Shown here piece by piece: positions 44,444 through 53,495 of a DNA stretch of 64,000 nt. Positions within the stretch are counted from its first letter, which is position 1. Each line of letters begins with the position of its first letter. This stretch comes from Capsulimonas corticalis (GTDB lineage: Bacteria; Armatimonadota; Armatimonadia; Armatimonadales; Capsulimonadaceae): positions 3,534,001-3,598,000 of the forward strand of contig NZ_AP025739.1 in the NCBI RefSeq assembly GCF_003574315.2, read 5' to 3'. The position numbers were made by a program, and so were the translations under genes. Below the pieces are notes generated by a model, which was not told where the DNA came from, did no database searches, and worked only from the letters and a program-made list of their open reading frames with translations.

Positions 44444-45628
44444 ATGAAGAACGGGATTTTACTTGCCGGCGGGGCGCTGGCGCTGCTGGCGCCGGCGTCC
44501 GGGGCGTTCGCGGCGCCACTGGATCTGGCGCTCCACAAGACGTTTGTCTCCAGCGACCCGAATGGTTCGGGCTGGAATCAGGGACTGACCGATGGATCGT
44601 GGGAGACCGACGCCGGGAAGACTTTCGCGGCCGGCGGCTCGGAGACGTTTCCGAAGACGGCCACGGTCGATCTGGAAGCGCCGGCATTGCTCGGATATGT
44701 GGCGATCGGGGCGCCGTCCTTTGGCTCGACCAAAACGGTGGAGCTGTCTCTGAGCACGGACGACGCGCAATTTACCAAGGTCGGCAGTTACGTCTTTTCC
44801 CAGAAAAAGGCCGAATACCATCTCTTCTCATTTGCGCCGGAGACGGCTCGGTATGTGCGCCTGACTTATGTCGATCGCTACTCCGAGTCGGTCGACTACC
44901 CGGCGGTTTACGTCTTCACGACCGAGGTGGCCGTTTATGCGCCGGGGGATGCGCCGCCGGTCCCGCATATCGGCCCGGAGGCGTCGGACGAACCCGCGCC
45001 CAAGCTGAACCGCGACGGGCAGGTTGATCCCTCGTTTCTGGAGGCGCACGAATCGTTTCTCAAGCGCGGCAAGGAAGGGCCGATTGGGGTTCTGTTTATT
45101 GGGGATTCGATCACTCACCGCTGGCTGAATTCCAGGGACATCTGGGATAAGTATTATGGACAGTACGATCCCGCCGATTTTGGCGTTGAGGGCGACCGCA
45201 CCGAGCACGTTCTCTGGCGCTTCGAGAACGGGGAGCTCGATGGCGTCCATCCCAAAGTCGTGGTGCTGATGATCGGCACGAACAACATGAGCGAGCCGGC
45301 GGACGAGATTATACGGGGCGATACGAAGATCGTCTCCGAAATCCATCGCCGCCTTCCCGAGACCAAAGTGCTGCTGCTGGGCGTCTTCCCGCGCGGCGCC
45401 AAGGCGGACGATCCCGTGCGCGCCAAGATCAAAGGGATCAACGCGGAGCTGGCGAAGCTCGATGACGGCGGCAAGACTCGGTTTCTCGATATCGGCGACA
45501 AGTTCCTGGACGCCAATGGAGGGATCACGAAGGAAATGATGGCGGACGCCCTGCACCCGGAGCACATCGGTTATCAAATCTGGGCCGACGCCATGCAGCC
45601 TCTGTTCGATGAAATGATGAAGCCGTAG
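44444..45628 (+). CDS. Secreted SGNH/GDSL esterase with N-terminal discoidin-like domain
   Basis: A 394-residue protein with a signal peptide ending AFAAP. Residues about 30-170 form an F5/8C discoidin-like beta-sandwich (WETDAGKTFAAGGSETFPKT; RYVRLTYVDRYS), probably a carbohydrate-binding module. From about 210 the SGNH fold follows: block I FIGDSITHRW, block III GTNNMSEP, and block V DALHPEHIGY with the Asp/His pair. Such enzymes deacetylate polysaccharides. AAGGGAGCGAT precedes the ATG, 9 bases after the prepilin stop, so it is in the same operon. Terminator at 45638. Confidence 0.88.
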   Translation: MKNGILLAGGALALLAPASGAFAAPLDLALHKTFVSSDPNGSGWNQGLTDGSWETDAGKTFAAGGSETFPKTATVDLEAPALLGYVAIGAPSFGSTKTVELSLSTDDAQFTKVGSYVFSQKKAEYHLFSFAPETARYVRLTYVDRYSESVDYPAVYVFTTEVAVYAPGDAPPVPHIGPEASDEPAPKLNRDGQVDPSFLEAHESFLKRGKEGPIGVLFIGDSITHRWLNSRDIWDKYYGQYDPADFGVEGDRTEHVLWRFENGELDGVHPKVVVLMIGTNNMSEPADEIIRGDTKIVSEIHRRLPETKVLLLGVFPRGAKADDPVRAKIKGINAELAKLDDGGKTRFLDIGDKFLDANGGITKEMMADALHPEHIGYQIWADAMQPLFDEMMKP

Positions 45629-45637
45629 GAAGATTTA

Positions 45638-45680
45638 CCGTCGTCGCCATTCACGATTGCGCAATAAATGGCGACGACGG
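45638..45680 (+). terminator. Rho-independent terminator after the SGNH gene
   Basis: CCGTCGTCGCCATT at 45638-45651 pairs exactly with 45667-45680, and TTTATTAG follows. Confidence 0.85.
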
Positions 45681-45698
45681 TTTATTAGAACACTCTTA

Positions 45699-45727
45699 TT
45701 GACGCCTTAGGGCTTATCCCTTATACT
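45699..45727 (+). promoter_or_regulatory. Strong promoter for the 45794 secreted protein
   Basis: TTGACG at 45699-45704, a 17-base spacer and TATACT at 45722-45727; one substitution in each box from consensus. Start near 45734, giving a 60-base leader. Confidence 0.65.
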
Positions 45728-45793
45728 GAATCCGCACGTTGTTCGCGTCGCCAGCAAGTGAATGGCGGAAGATGATGACTAGAAGGAGGGGGT

Positions 45794-46501
45794 ATGACTA
45801 AGTTCGTCATCGGTTTGGGACTGAGCGTGATGGCGCTAGGCGCCGCCGGCTCTCGGCAGACAGATGCTGCTCCTATCTTGGCTTCGTATTCACACGACGC
45901 CTCCGCGTCGAGCAGCACGTTTTCCGGCGATTATCGCCGCGTGCGGGCCGGAAGCCCGCGAACGGGATATCATTGGGCATATGTCGAGCGGAGCGATCAG
46001 GCGACGAGCGCCAGCGGGGTCGCTCCGCTCAATGGATCGACGGGAACGCAGCTTTCGACGGGGACATTCTTTGCCCCGGTCTACTCTGGATCCGGTATTT
46101 CCTCCAATACGTTCTCGGATACGGACACACTGGCCGTCCTGCACGTCCAGGTCAATGCAGCGACGACGCTGACCACGCCGCCGACCGGATACCAGGCCGT
46201 GAACGTTTCGGCGCGCGCCTCCGATTCGTTCGTTTTTACGCTGGACACCGATACCGACGTTCAGCTGACCGTTTCCGGAACGCCGGGGCAGGCTGTCCGG
46301 CTGATCGATCTGGCGAGCAATGAATCGATCTTCGCCGGTTCGACGGGCGGATTCCACGACACGCTGTCGGCGGGCGAATACGAGGTCGTTGGAACGGTGT
46401 GGATCAACGCCACACAGAATACGCTGTTTGGTACGATGGTCGATCTCGGCCAGACGTCCTACTCGCTGGACTATACGCTGAAGGTTTCCCCGCCGACGTA
46501 A
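45794..46501 (+). CDS. Secreted beta-rich protein of unknown function
   Basis: A 235-residue protein with the strong ribosome site AAGGAGGGGGT. A signal peptide (MTKFVIGLGLSVMALGAAG) ends near QTDAAP. The mature part is Ser/Thr/Ala-rich and beta-strand forming (DSFVFTLDTDTDVQLTVSG; AGEYEVVGTVWINATQN), as in extracellular matrix-like single-domain proteins. No PEP-CTERM or sortase tail is seen. It is monocistronic with its own promoter (45699) and terminator (46527). Confidence 0.65.
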   Translation: MTKFVIGLGLSVMALGAAGSRQTDAAPILASYSHDASASSSTFSGDYRRVRAGSPRTGYHWAYVERSDQATSASGVAPLNGSTGTQLSTGTFFAPVYSGSGISSNTFSDTDTLAVLHVQVNAATTLTTPPTGYQAVNVSARASDSFVFTLDTDTDVQLTVSGTPGQAVRLIDLASNESIFAGSTGGFHDTLSAGEYEVVGTVWINATQNTLFGTMVDLGQTSYSLDYTLKVSPPT

Positions 46502-46526
46502 CGCATCGTGTTTTGGGAAACTCGCA

Positions 46527-46572
46527 GGGGCGCACGCGGCTTATTCAGCGCGTGCGCCCCCTTCTCGTTTTT
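46527..46572 (+). terminator. Rho-independent terminator
   Basis: GGGGCGCACGCG at 46527-46538 pairs with CGCGTGCGCCCC at 46549-46560, and CTTCTCGTTTTT follows. It ends the 45794 gene and lies between convergent genes. Confidence 0.85.
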
Positions 46573-46584
46573 CAGGGCGCTCCG

Positions 46585-49500
46585 TTACGAACGCGGCATT
46601 GCCGGCATCAATGCCTGTACGGAGGCGCGGGAGAGCGCTTTGTTCCAGATCGTGAAGTCCTGGAGCTGTCCTTGGAAGCGTCCGGCGTCGGTCCAGGGGC
46701 CGCTGGGGGCGAGGTGGACGACCGGGACGGCGTCGGCGAGGGCGGCCGGTGCGGCGGCGATCTCTTTGGCGTTTTTGTAGATGCGAATGGTGTCGCCGTC
46801 GTAGGTGACGGTGATCATCTGCCACTGGCCGAGGTCGTAGGGAGTATGCGTGGGGACGTCGACTCCGCTGCCCCAGAAGTGGACGCCGTCGCCGTTGAAG
46901 CACCCCAGGTAACGCTGCTGCCCATGGGTGTCCTTGGTGTCTCCGAAGCCGCCGATCAGGGTGAGCTTATTTGGCTGTTCGGTCATAAAGACGAACGTGC
47001 TGATCGTCCAAGGATCTCCGCCTTTGCTGGGAAGGTTGGGGATATCGGTGAGGGCCGTGTCGGCTCCGTTGAATGCGCGGGGCGGCGCAATCTGAAGAAC
47101 GGGCCGGGCGACGTCAAGGGCTATCCCGGTTCCCGCCTTGACCGTATTGCCGGCGATGTCGCGGACGCCGGACACGACGATGCGTGGAGTCTCTCCCAAC
47201 GCCGGGGCGGACAGGGTGAGCGTGACGGCGCAGCCGTCGGCGCTCAGCGCGGCGGCCGTGACCGGGACGGGCGGCTGTAACTGGTAGGCGGCCGTGACCT
47301 CCGCCGAAGCGCGTTCCAGCGGCTCCGAGAATTTGAGCGCGACGGTCGGCGTGGTCGCGGCGGTTGTGGCCGACAGGATCGCAGGCGGCGTGGTGTCATT
47401 TACGGTGAGCTTGGCGCGGCTGATCGGACCGGCGGCTTTGCCGTTTTCGACGAGGATGGCTTGAACGGTGGCGGGCTTTGTCAGCAGGATGGGAGCGTCG
47501 TAAGCGGGAGAGTTCGGGCCGGGCGACGAGCCGTCCAGCGTATAGTGCATGGCGCCGCCTGAGTAAAGCGGCGGCTGGATCGTGACGGAGGTGGAGTCAT
47601 CGAACACGCCGCCCGGCGGCGTAATTTGCGGCGCGGCGCCGCCGCTCCGGTCGAGCGTATCCATCAGGGGCTGGGCCGGAACGGTGTCGTCGTTCGGGTT
47701 CTGCGCGAGCGTGGCGGCCAGAATGTGAATGCGGGAGTCGCGGGGCAGGCGCAGAGCCTTCGCGACGTCGGGAATGTCGAGGGCGTATTGATAGAGGTAG
47801 CAAAACTGGTAAGGGGCGTTCTGGCCGTCGGCGAGCCGCTTGTGGTCGGCGTACCAGGCGATATTGGCCGTCTTGAGATAGCCAGGCGCCAGGCCGATCA
47901 GCGGGTTATGCCAGTCGAAGGCGTACTCTGGAACCACGCCGCCCCAGAGGCGCGTGTCCCACTGCCCGACAAAACCGTCCCAGCTCTGGATCTGGCGCGT
48001 GACGGGCTTGTCGTCCACGTGGAACGTCGCGGCGACATCGCCGTCGGAAGAGGCCGCGAGCAGATAAACGCGCCTGGCTTTGCCGGCGGCCAGCGGCAAT
48101 GTCTGGCCTTTGCAGGCGACGGCGTTGCTGGCCGCAGCGGCGGGCGCCATCTGGAAAACAACGCCGCTGCTGCGGACCTGCGCGGGCAGCAGCTCTGAGG
48201 GAATGGCGCCGCCCCGGCCGTCGAAATCGCCGTTCGTCGCGCCCGGACCGGAGCTGAGTACGCGGACGTTATAGGGCAGGAGGATCGGCGTGCTCGCCGG
48301 GGGCGGCAGGGAGTTCTTCGCGGCGGCCAGTGTCAAAGCGAAGGCGCGCGGACGGTAGGGCTTCATGTCAAAGACGAGCTGGCCGTTTTTTACGTCCGCC
48401 GCGCCCATCGCCTGCTCCTGCCCGTTCACTTCCCGCGCGGAAAGAACCCGCGCAGCCATCGAGAGGCGCACGCCGTTCGCGGGCTTGCCGGTAAGCTCGT
48501 CGACGCGGACGATGACCTCGCGGCCGTCCTCGGCCTGTTTGATTGCGTCCACGGAAACCTGCGGCGTGCTGGTTTGCAGCAGTGTAAATGACTTGCCGAG
48601 CGTCCCTTGGTGCGCGGGAGCCTGAAAGGCGATCAAAGGCTGATTGAGCCGGGCGGCTTCCCAGGGCGTCTGACCCTGTCGCCAGTCGCCGGCGTGGCCT
48701 TGCAGCGCATACAAAATCTCGTGGCGCCCCCAGTCCTGGCTGCCCTGGTCTTGATAGCCGCCATTCGTCCCCGGCGTGTAGAGCAGGGTCAGACGAAGCG
48801 TATTGTTGTCGGGCTTGTCCGAACCGTACTTATCCTGAGTGAGCACCGAGACGCCGTAGGGCTGGCTTGCGTCGGTCAAATCGAACCACTGGTGCGCCGG
48901 GACTTCAAACTGGGCGGGATTGTTATTGCCGCGCTGGATCGTCCCCGGTCCCCAGTTATAGGTCGCGTCGGGGTTAGAAACCGACAGTGGGAAGACCGCC
49001 TTTAGCGCCGACTCCGGCGTCTTCCAGTCGATCAGACTGGCAATCTCCACGCGGTTTCCCGCCTCGCCGGCGCTGAGACGAATCGTCTGGACGAAACGCG
49101 ACCCCTGCGCCCGCCGCTCGATCTGAAGCGCGACGCGGGCGGGGCCGTTTTCCGCGATACGCACGGTTGCGGGGCCGTCGACATAGGCGCGGGGCGGCTT
49201 TTGCTGGTCTTCCCAGTCCATATTCCAGGCGGGATAGCGTGCGGGATTCTCATGCTGGAAGGCGAGGCGCGCGGGCGCGGAGAGCATCTCGCGTTTCGCC
49301 GCCTTGTCGTAGACGCTCGAGATATCGCCGGCGGCGTTGAGCCGCACCCGGTAACGCTCGTTCTCCAGGCTGCGGCTCGTGACGCGCAGCGGCGAGGTCG
49401 CCGCGCCGGAGCTCTTAGCGCCCTGGACATCGTACGTGGCGAAGCCGACCGATGGGACATTCGCGGCGAACAACACCTGGAGCGCGTTGTCTTTTCGTCC

Positions 49501-50901
49501 GGTGATCTGCGACGGAACTTCGCGTCCGTTGGGGCCGACGACACGAATGGCGGCCGGCGCTTTTCCTGGGAACGCGATGCTCGCCGAAACGATGTCCTGG
49601 CGGGCGATGGACAGCGGATTGTACACGACGACGGGAACGCCCTGCGCGCGGGTGTCGAGCGCGCGGGCGACGCCGCCGGCGCTTTGCCGCAGGACGCCGG
49701 CGAACTCGTTCATCGCGATGCTCTGATCGTTCCAGGCATAGGAGAAGCTTTGAGGAAGCGCCGTGCCGGCCATGAGATCGTGGAACTGTCCGGGCAGGAA
49801 GCGCAGCCAGGCGTCGGTCAAACGCGCCTTGTCATAGGGGGCGGCGCCGAGCCAGTCGGCGGCGACCGATGCGCGCTCGGCGGCGTCGGCCAGAATTTCG
49901 TTCTTTCGGTTCCAGCGCTTCATATACGCCTGAGAACTGATGGAGCCGGCCGAATGGTTCGTCAGCAGCATATCGCCCTTGAGATGCGGCAGGCGCGATC
50001 TTTGCTCCGGCGTGACGGCGTCGAACAGCGCGGACAGCGGCGCCGAGACGACATGCGCTGGTCCGCCGCCCTGGACGCTCTTTTCCATCCAGCGCACCGA
50101 GTCTTCTGCGGGAGATCCGCCCTGATCTCCCGCGCCGTAATAACGCAGGTCGAGCGGGACGCCCGATTGTTTGACATCGGCTTGCAGCCGGTCGATCCAG
50201 ACGGGATCGTGGCTCAAATCTTTGTCGATCGCGCTGCCGTAGCGTCCAGGGTTCAGCGCCGCCGTTACTGATTGGCCGTCCAGACCCTCCCACACGCCGA
50301 CGTTGAATGGGATGCCGACGACGGATCCCAGAAACAGCTTCTGTGTCGAAAAGCCCTTGAGGCCGCAGTGAGCGAGAATGGTAGGGAGCGAACCGGGATA
50401 GCCAAAGGCGTCCGGGTCCATAAACTCATTGCTGGCGACGCCGAGTTCGCGGCGAAAATACTGATTGCCGTAGAGCACCTGCCGGACGAGCGATTCCTCC
50501 GACGGAATATCCAGGTCGCACTCCTCCACATTCGATCCGGCGGGGAACCAGCGTCCGGCGGCGACGTACTTTTTGAGCCGGGCGAAATCGTCCGGGTAAT
50601 ACTCCTGCATCAAGCGATATCGATTGGAGCCCGTCCAGTTGAAAATATAATCCGGATACTTTTCGAACAGATCGAAGTTCTGGCGGAGGGTATTAGGCAG
50701 GTATTCGCGGATCACCTGCGGATAGCTCCAGCGCCACTCGGTGTCCAAATGCGAATACCCGATCACATAGAGTGTCGGGTCCTGAGGGGAATTGGGCTGC
50801 GGATGAGCGGACGCGGTCTGAGCGCGCGCGATAGGATCCAGGCCGGGGAGGCCCAGCAGCAGCGCCGCGCCCAGAAACGCCAGGGAATATTTTCTTGCCA
50901 T
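46585..50901 (-). CDS. Giant secreted GH38-like alpha-mannosidase with C-terminal accessory domains
   Basis: A 1438-residue protein with a signal peptide ending IARAQ. GH38 catalysis is marked by the zinc-binding GYSHLDTEWRW (near residue 50) and DPDAFGYPGSLP (near 165), whose Asp is the expected nucleophile. The mannosidase mid- and beta-domains run to about 870. Then come a segment of about 150 residues of unknown type, a chitobiase-C-terminal-like domain (VTIQPPLYSGGAMHYTLDG), a Big-like domain (DTTPPAILS) and a LamG/concanavalin-like domain (about 1270-1438, DPWTISTFVFM). Typical GH38 enzymes lack these additions. The substrate is probably an alpha-mannoside-rich polysaccharide. Confidence 0.85.
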   Translation of the reverse strand: MARKYSLAFLGAALLLGLPGLDPIARAQTASAHPQPNSPQDPTLYVIGYSHLDTEWRWSYPQVIREYLPNTLRQNFDLFEKYPDYIFNWTGSNRYRLMQEYYPDDFARLKKYVAAGRWFPAGSNVEECDLDIPSEESLVRQVLYGNQYFRRELGVASNEFMDPDAFGYPGSLPTILAHCGLKGFSTQKLFLGSVVGIPFNVGVWEGLDGQSVTAALNPGRYGSAIDKDLSHDPVWIDRLQADVKQSGVPLDLRYYGAGDQGGSPAEDSVRWMEKSVQGGGPAHVVSAPLSALFDAVTPEQRSRLPHLKGDMLLTNHSAGSISSQAYMKRWNRKNEILADAAERASVAADWLGAAPYDKARLTDAWLRFLPGQFHDLMAGTALPQSFSYAWNDQSIAMNEFAGVLRQSAGGVARALDTRAQGVPVVVYNPLSIARQDIVSASIAFPGKAPAAIRVVGPNGREVPSQITGRKDNALQVLFAANVPSVGFATYDVQGAKSSGAATSPLRVTSRSLENERYRVRLNAAGDISSVYDKAAKREMLSAPARLAFQHENPARYPAWNMDWEDQQKPPRAYVDGPATVRIAENGPARVALQIERRAQGSRFVQTIRLSAGEAGNRVEIASLIDWKTPESALKAVFPLSVSNPDATYNWGPGTIQRGNNNPAQFEVPAHQWFDLTDASQPYGVSVLTQDKYGSDKPDNNTLRLTLLYTPGTNGGYQDQGSQDWGRHEILYALQGHAGDWRQGQTPWEAARLNQPLIAFQAPAHQGTLGKSFTLLQTSTPQVSVDAIKQAEDGREVIVRVDELTGKPANGVRLSMAARVLSAREVNGQEQAMGAADVKNGQLVFDMKPYRPRAFALTLAAAKNSLPPPASTPILLPYNVRVLSSGPGATNGDFDGRGGAIPSELLPAQVRSSGVVFQMAPAAAASNAVACKGQTLPLAAGKARRVYLLAASSDGDVAATFHVDDKPVTRQIQSWDGFVGQWDTRLWGGVVPEYAFDWHNPLIGLAPGYLKTANIAWYADHKRLADGQNAPYQFCYLYQYALDIPDVAKALRLPRDSRIHILAATLAQNPNDDTVPAQPLMDTLDRSGGAAPQITPPGGVFDDSTSVTIQPPLYSGGAMHYTLDGSSPGPNSPAYDAPILLTKPATVQAILVENGKAAGPISRAKLTVNDTTPPAILSATTAATTPTVALKFSEPLERASAEVTAAYQLQPPVPVTAAALSADGCAVTLTLSAPALGETPRIVVSGVRDIAGNTVKAGTGIALDVARPVLQIAPPRAFNGADTALTDIPNLPSKGGDPWTISTFVFMTEQPNKLTLIGGFGDTKDTHGQQRYLGCFNGDGVHFWGSGVDVPTHTPYDLGQWQMITVTYDGDTIRIYKNAKEIAAAPAALADAVPVVHLAPSGPWTDAGRFQGQLQDFTIWNKALSRASVQALMPAMPRS

Positions 50902-50995
50902 TATGGTGTGATTTTGTCCGATTTGCGGGAAAGTTTCAAGCCGGGAATGGCGCGGGCCGGAGGGGACGCCTCCGGCCCGTGCGTGAAATAGGAAG

Positions 50996-51874
50996 CTACG
51001 GGCTGACGACCGTGTCCGGCTTCTGGAGCTTGAACATGTAGAAGTCGTTCGCGCGCACTTCGGTCCAGCGGCGGAACTTCGCGGAGCCGTCGGCCATCAC
51101 GTAGTTGGAGCCGGTTCCGCTGACGTGGCCGGCGGTCGGCTGCCGATTGTTGAGGCCGCTGCACGCATTGGGCAGGCTCATGGCCGTGCCGGGCGCCGCG
51201 TTCGGCGTGCGTCCCGCCAGTTTCCACAGGTCGCAGTTGGCGAAGATCGAGCCGCTGGGGCTGCCGACATAAGAGGAGTCGGTGGCGGCGTAGTTCACGG
51301 CGGGCCAGATTTCGGCAAGGGCGATCGTGTTGGACGGCTGATCGACGGCGGCGATGGCGACGCCTGTTCTGGGGGCTGAGCCATTCACGCCGTTGTAAGT
51401 GCTCAGACCCGTATTGGCGTCCGTGCCGTTGGCCTGGTCCGTGGTGATCTGAGCGATATATGTGTACGAACGCGGGATGGCTTGCGCCCGGTAGTTTTCG
51501 TCCCAGAACGACAGGCCGTTGCCTGCGGCGGCAGACACGCGCTGCTGATGGTCGCTGGGACAGGACCAGAGGCGGTCGTTCTTGATATAAGAATCCAGCT
51601 GCCGGTCGAGCGGCTCGCGGGCGTCGGTTCCGCCGTTAATCGTCGGCGCCGTTTCGAGGGCGCCGGGATATCGCTCGTCATTGTCCTGCACGTACATATT
51701 GAGACCGATCCCGATTTGGCGCAGGTTCGACAGACACGCGATCTGACGCGCTTTCTCGCGAGCCTGGGCGAAAACGGGAAAGAGTATTGCTGCGAGAATC
51801 GCTATAATGGCGATGACAACGAGTAATTCAATGAGTGTAAAGCCGCTTATTCCGTGCTTCCTGCTAAGTGACAT
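50996..51874 (-). CDS. DUF1559 pseudopilin-like surface protein
   Basis: A 292-residue protein. The ATG at 51874 is preceded by AAAGGAGC; the frame stays open upstream but has no start with a ribosome site. The leader [11 protein letters not shown] is followed by the same [20 protein letters not shown] helix as in the 43589 protein, then [14 protein letters not shown]. The C-terminal DUF1559 signature reads [19 protein letters not shown]. It lies 94 bases ahead of the GH38 gene in the same direction and may be cotranscribed. Several TTGTAC-type sites lie upstream (52025-52147), so a GntR/AraR-type repressor may control it. Confidence 0.88.
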   Translation of the reverse strand: MSLSRKHGISGFTLIELLVVIAIIAILAAILFPVFAQAREKARQIACLSNLRQIGIGLNMYVQDNDERYPGALETAPTINGGTDAREPLDRQLDSYIKNDRLWSCPSDHQQRVSAAAGNGLSFWDENYRAQAIPRSYTYIAQITTDQANGTDANTGLSTYNGVNGSAPRTGVAIAAVDQPSNTIALAEIWPAVNYAATDSSYVGSPSGSIFANCDLWKLAGRTPNAAPGTAMSLPNACSGLNNRQPTAGHVSGTGSNYVMADGSAKFRRWTEVRANDFYMFKLQKPDTVVSP

Positions 51875-51957
51875 CGATCGTGCTCCTTTGAAAATCAAAT
51901 CTCTAGCGCCGCCTGCTGCAAGATCATTCTTGTGCAATTGATTGCGGGATGCAACGT

Positions 51958-52147
51958 ATTATAGCACTCTTGGACAGCTCTGGATCCTAAGTTTTGTTAA
52001 GTTTAGATTAAGCTTTGGTCTGTTTTGTACAGTTCTGGTATAGTGTTTACTCTCGAATGTACGAAATTTCGTGATATTTTGAACGTAAAACACCCTGTCT
52101 CTGCTGATCGTTGTACAAAACATGAAATGGTGATTCGAATTGTACAA
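51958..52147 (-). promoter_or_regulatory. Promoter region of the prepilin-GH38 unit with four TTGTAC-type sites
   Basis: On the minus strand TATAAT lies at plus positions 51963-51958; transcription would start near 51951. Upstream lie TTGTAC at 52025-52030, ATGTAC at 52057-52062, TTGTACAA at 52111-52118 and TTGTACAA at 52140-52147. Two are perfect palindromes. TTGTAC is the half-site of the AraR operator in Bacillus subtilis. No gene is seen in this roughly 340-base region. Confidence 0.55.
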
Positions 52148-52175
52148 GGGACAATAGCAGGCGAGCATGATCCTG

Positions 52176-52199
52176 TCCCACAAGTGGCAGCTTGTGGGA
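52176..52199. terminator. Hairpin at the end of the PilT-like gene
   Basis: TCCCACAAG at 52176-52184 pairs exactly with CTTGTGGGA at 52191-52199 around a 6-base loop, just beyond the minus-strand stop at 52215. No T-run follows on the minus strand. Confidence 0.5.
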
Positions 52200-52214
52200 T
52201 CAAGAGTCGCGCGT

Positions 52215-53366
52215 TTAACAATCATCAGCCACATCCGCCTGGAACTCGGCGATGCACTCCATCATCGTTTCTTTCGTGATAAATCCTCGCTCGTAGTACT
52301 GCCGCACGGCGTCCGCCATCGTAATCATGTGTGCGTCCTGGCCGGCGCGCATCGCGGGGCGGAAATCGCGCTCTCCCGCCGCGATGAGCTTTTTCACGGA
52401 CGGCGTTCCCAGAAGGATCTCGTAAGCGATGTGGCTGCCGCCGCCTTTTGTGTTCGGAATGCGATGCTGCGCGATGGCGGCGCAGAGATGCTCCGACAAG
52501 CAGCTTCGCACGCTCGCCGCCGCGTCGGCGGATCGGTCGATCAGGCGATTGATCGCCGTGGAGGTATCTTTGGCCGGCCCGGCGGCGATTACGGCGCAGC
52601 CGGCGTTCATGAGATCCAATGCGCAGCGCAGAGTGTCTCCATCGGCAAGATCGTCGATGTAAACGAGCTCCATGTCGCAGTCCCGGGCAAGGCGCAGGCC
52701 GTCGGCGGCGCTCGCGATATCCAAACCGACAAACATCTGCGTCACCATGCTCATCTTGCTTGTCTGAAGATATCCCGGATCGGACTCGATGGTGAGAGCG
52801 CGAAGGGTGCGCGACATATTGATTCCATTCAGCAGCGCGGCCGCCGTAGTTTTCGTGTCCCTGGCTTGACTTCCCGTCACCAGCATGAGCCCTTGCGGCT
52901 TCTGGACCATCCATGAAGTTGTGGCGGGGAACTGGAGATCCGTCAGCGTGGGCGCTTTTGAAATCAGCCGGCGCACCGCCGCCGTCCATTGCCGCGATCC
53001 GCCAAAGACCGTGACGAGGAAGAAAGATTTGTCGTGCTCCACAAGAATCCGGGCGGCGTAATTGGCGGCGATCGATTTCTGCTGCTGGGATGACAGCAGC
53101 GGCTCCAGCAGCGCCTGGATTTGTCCCTGATCGAAATTTGGTAAACGCGTCGAATGCGCTCGAACGCGGGGATACGCTGTGTCAGACCCACGAGGGAAAA
53201 GCACGGCCGCCAGCGGAGACGTTTCGGGATCTGGAAGCGGCGAGGCCGCCTCTTCGGCAGGGAGAAGGGCGCCGTCCACGCGCAGGACGGGCGGGAGGCC
53301 GGCGGCAAGGTGCATGTCCGTGGCGCTCCGATCGATCATCAGTTGCAGCAGGGAAGTGAATTCCAT
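52215..53366 (-). CDS. PilT/T2SS-ATPase-like protein with degenerate nucleotide-binding motifs
   Basis: A 383-residue protein with the PilT opening MEFTSLLQLMIDRSATDMHL and GLPPVLRVDGALL. The usual Walker A (GPTGSGKST) reads GSQARDTKTT at 165-174; the lysine survives but the glycine before it is Thr. The Walker B and Glu region reads MELVYIDDLADGD. The protein is thus probably a weak or dead ATPase with a regulatory role on a pilus motor. A 20-residue insertion near 40-75 breaks the first domain. The start is ATG 53366 (TTG 53369 is possible). It may serve the pseudopilins nearby. Confidence 0.7.
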   Translation of the reverse strand: MEFTSLLQLMIDRSATDMHLAAGLPPVLRVDGALLPAEEAASPLPDPETSPLAAVLFPRGSDTAYPRVRAHSTRLPNFDQGQIQALLEPLLSSQQQKSIAANYAARILVEHDKSFFLVTVFGGSRQWTAAVRRLISKAPTLTDLQFPATTSWMVQKPQGLMLVTGSQARDTKTTAAALLNGINMSRTLRALTIESDPGYLQTSKMSMVTQMFVGLDIASAADGLRLARDCDMELVYIDDLADGDTLRCALDLMNAGCAVIAAGPAKDTSTAINRLIDRSADAAASVRSCLSEHLCAAIAQHRIPNTKGGGSHIAYEILLGTPSVKKLIAAGERDFRPAMRAGQDAHMITMADAVRQYYERGFITKETMMECIAEFQADVADDC

Positions 53367-53371
53367 CAATG

Positions 53372-53479
53372 ATTTCTCCGAGAAATAAAAAAATGAAAGC
53401 CGGGCCGATTTCCGTGTTAAGTATATAACGGAGATTTCGGCGTCCGGCTTCGCATTGGGCCAAAGATTTCTCGGAGAAC
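53372..53479 (-). promoter_or_regulatory. Twin palindromes upstream of the PilT-like gene
   Basis: ATTTCTCCGAGAAAT at 53372-53386 is a perfect palindrome around one base. A near copy, ATTTCTCGGAGAA, lies at 53466-53478. Between them the minus strand has TATACT (plus about 53419-53424) as a possible -10. The pair may be operators or a leader hairpin and its partner. Confidence 0.4.
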
Positions 53480-53495
53480 GGCTGGGAAAGGCGCG

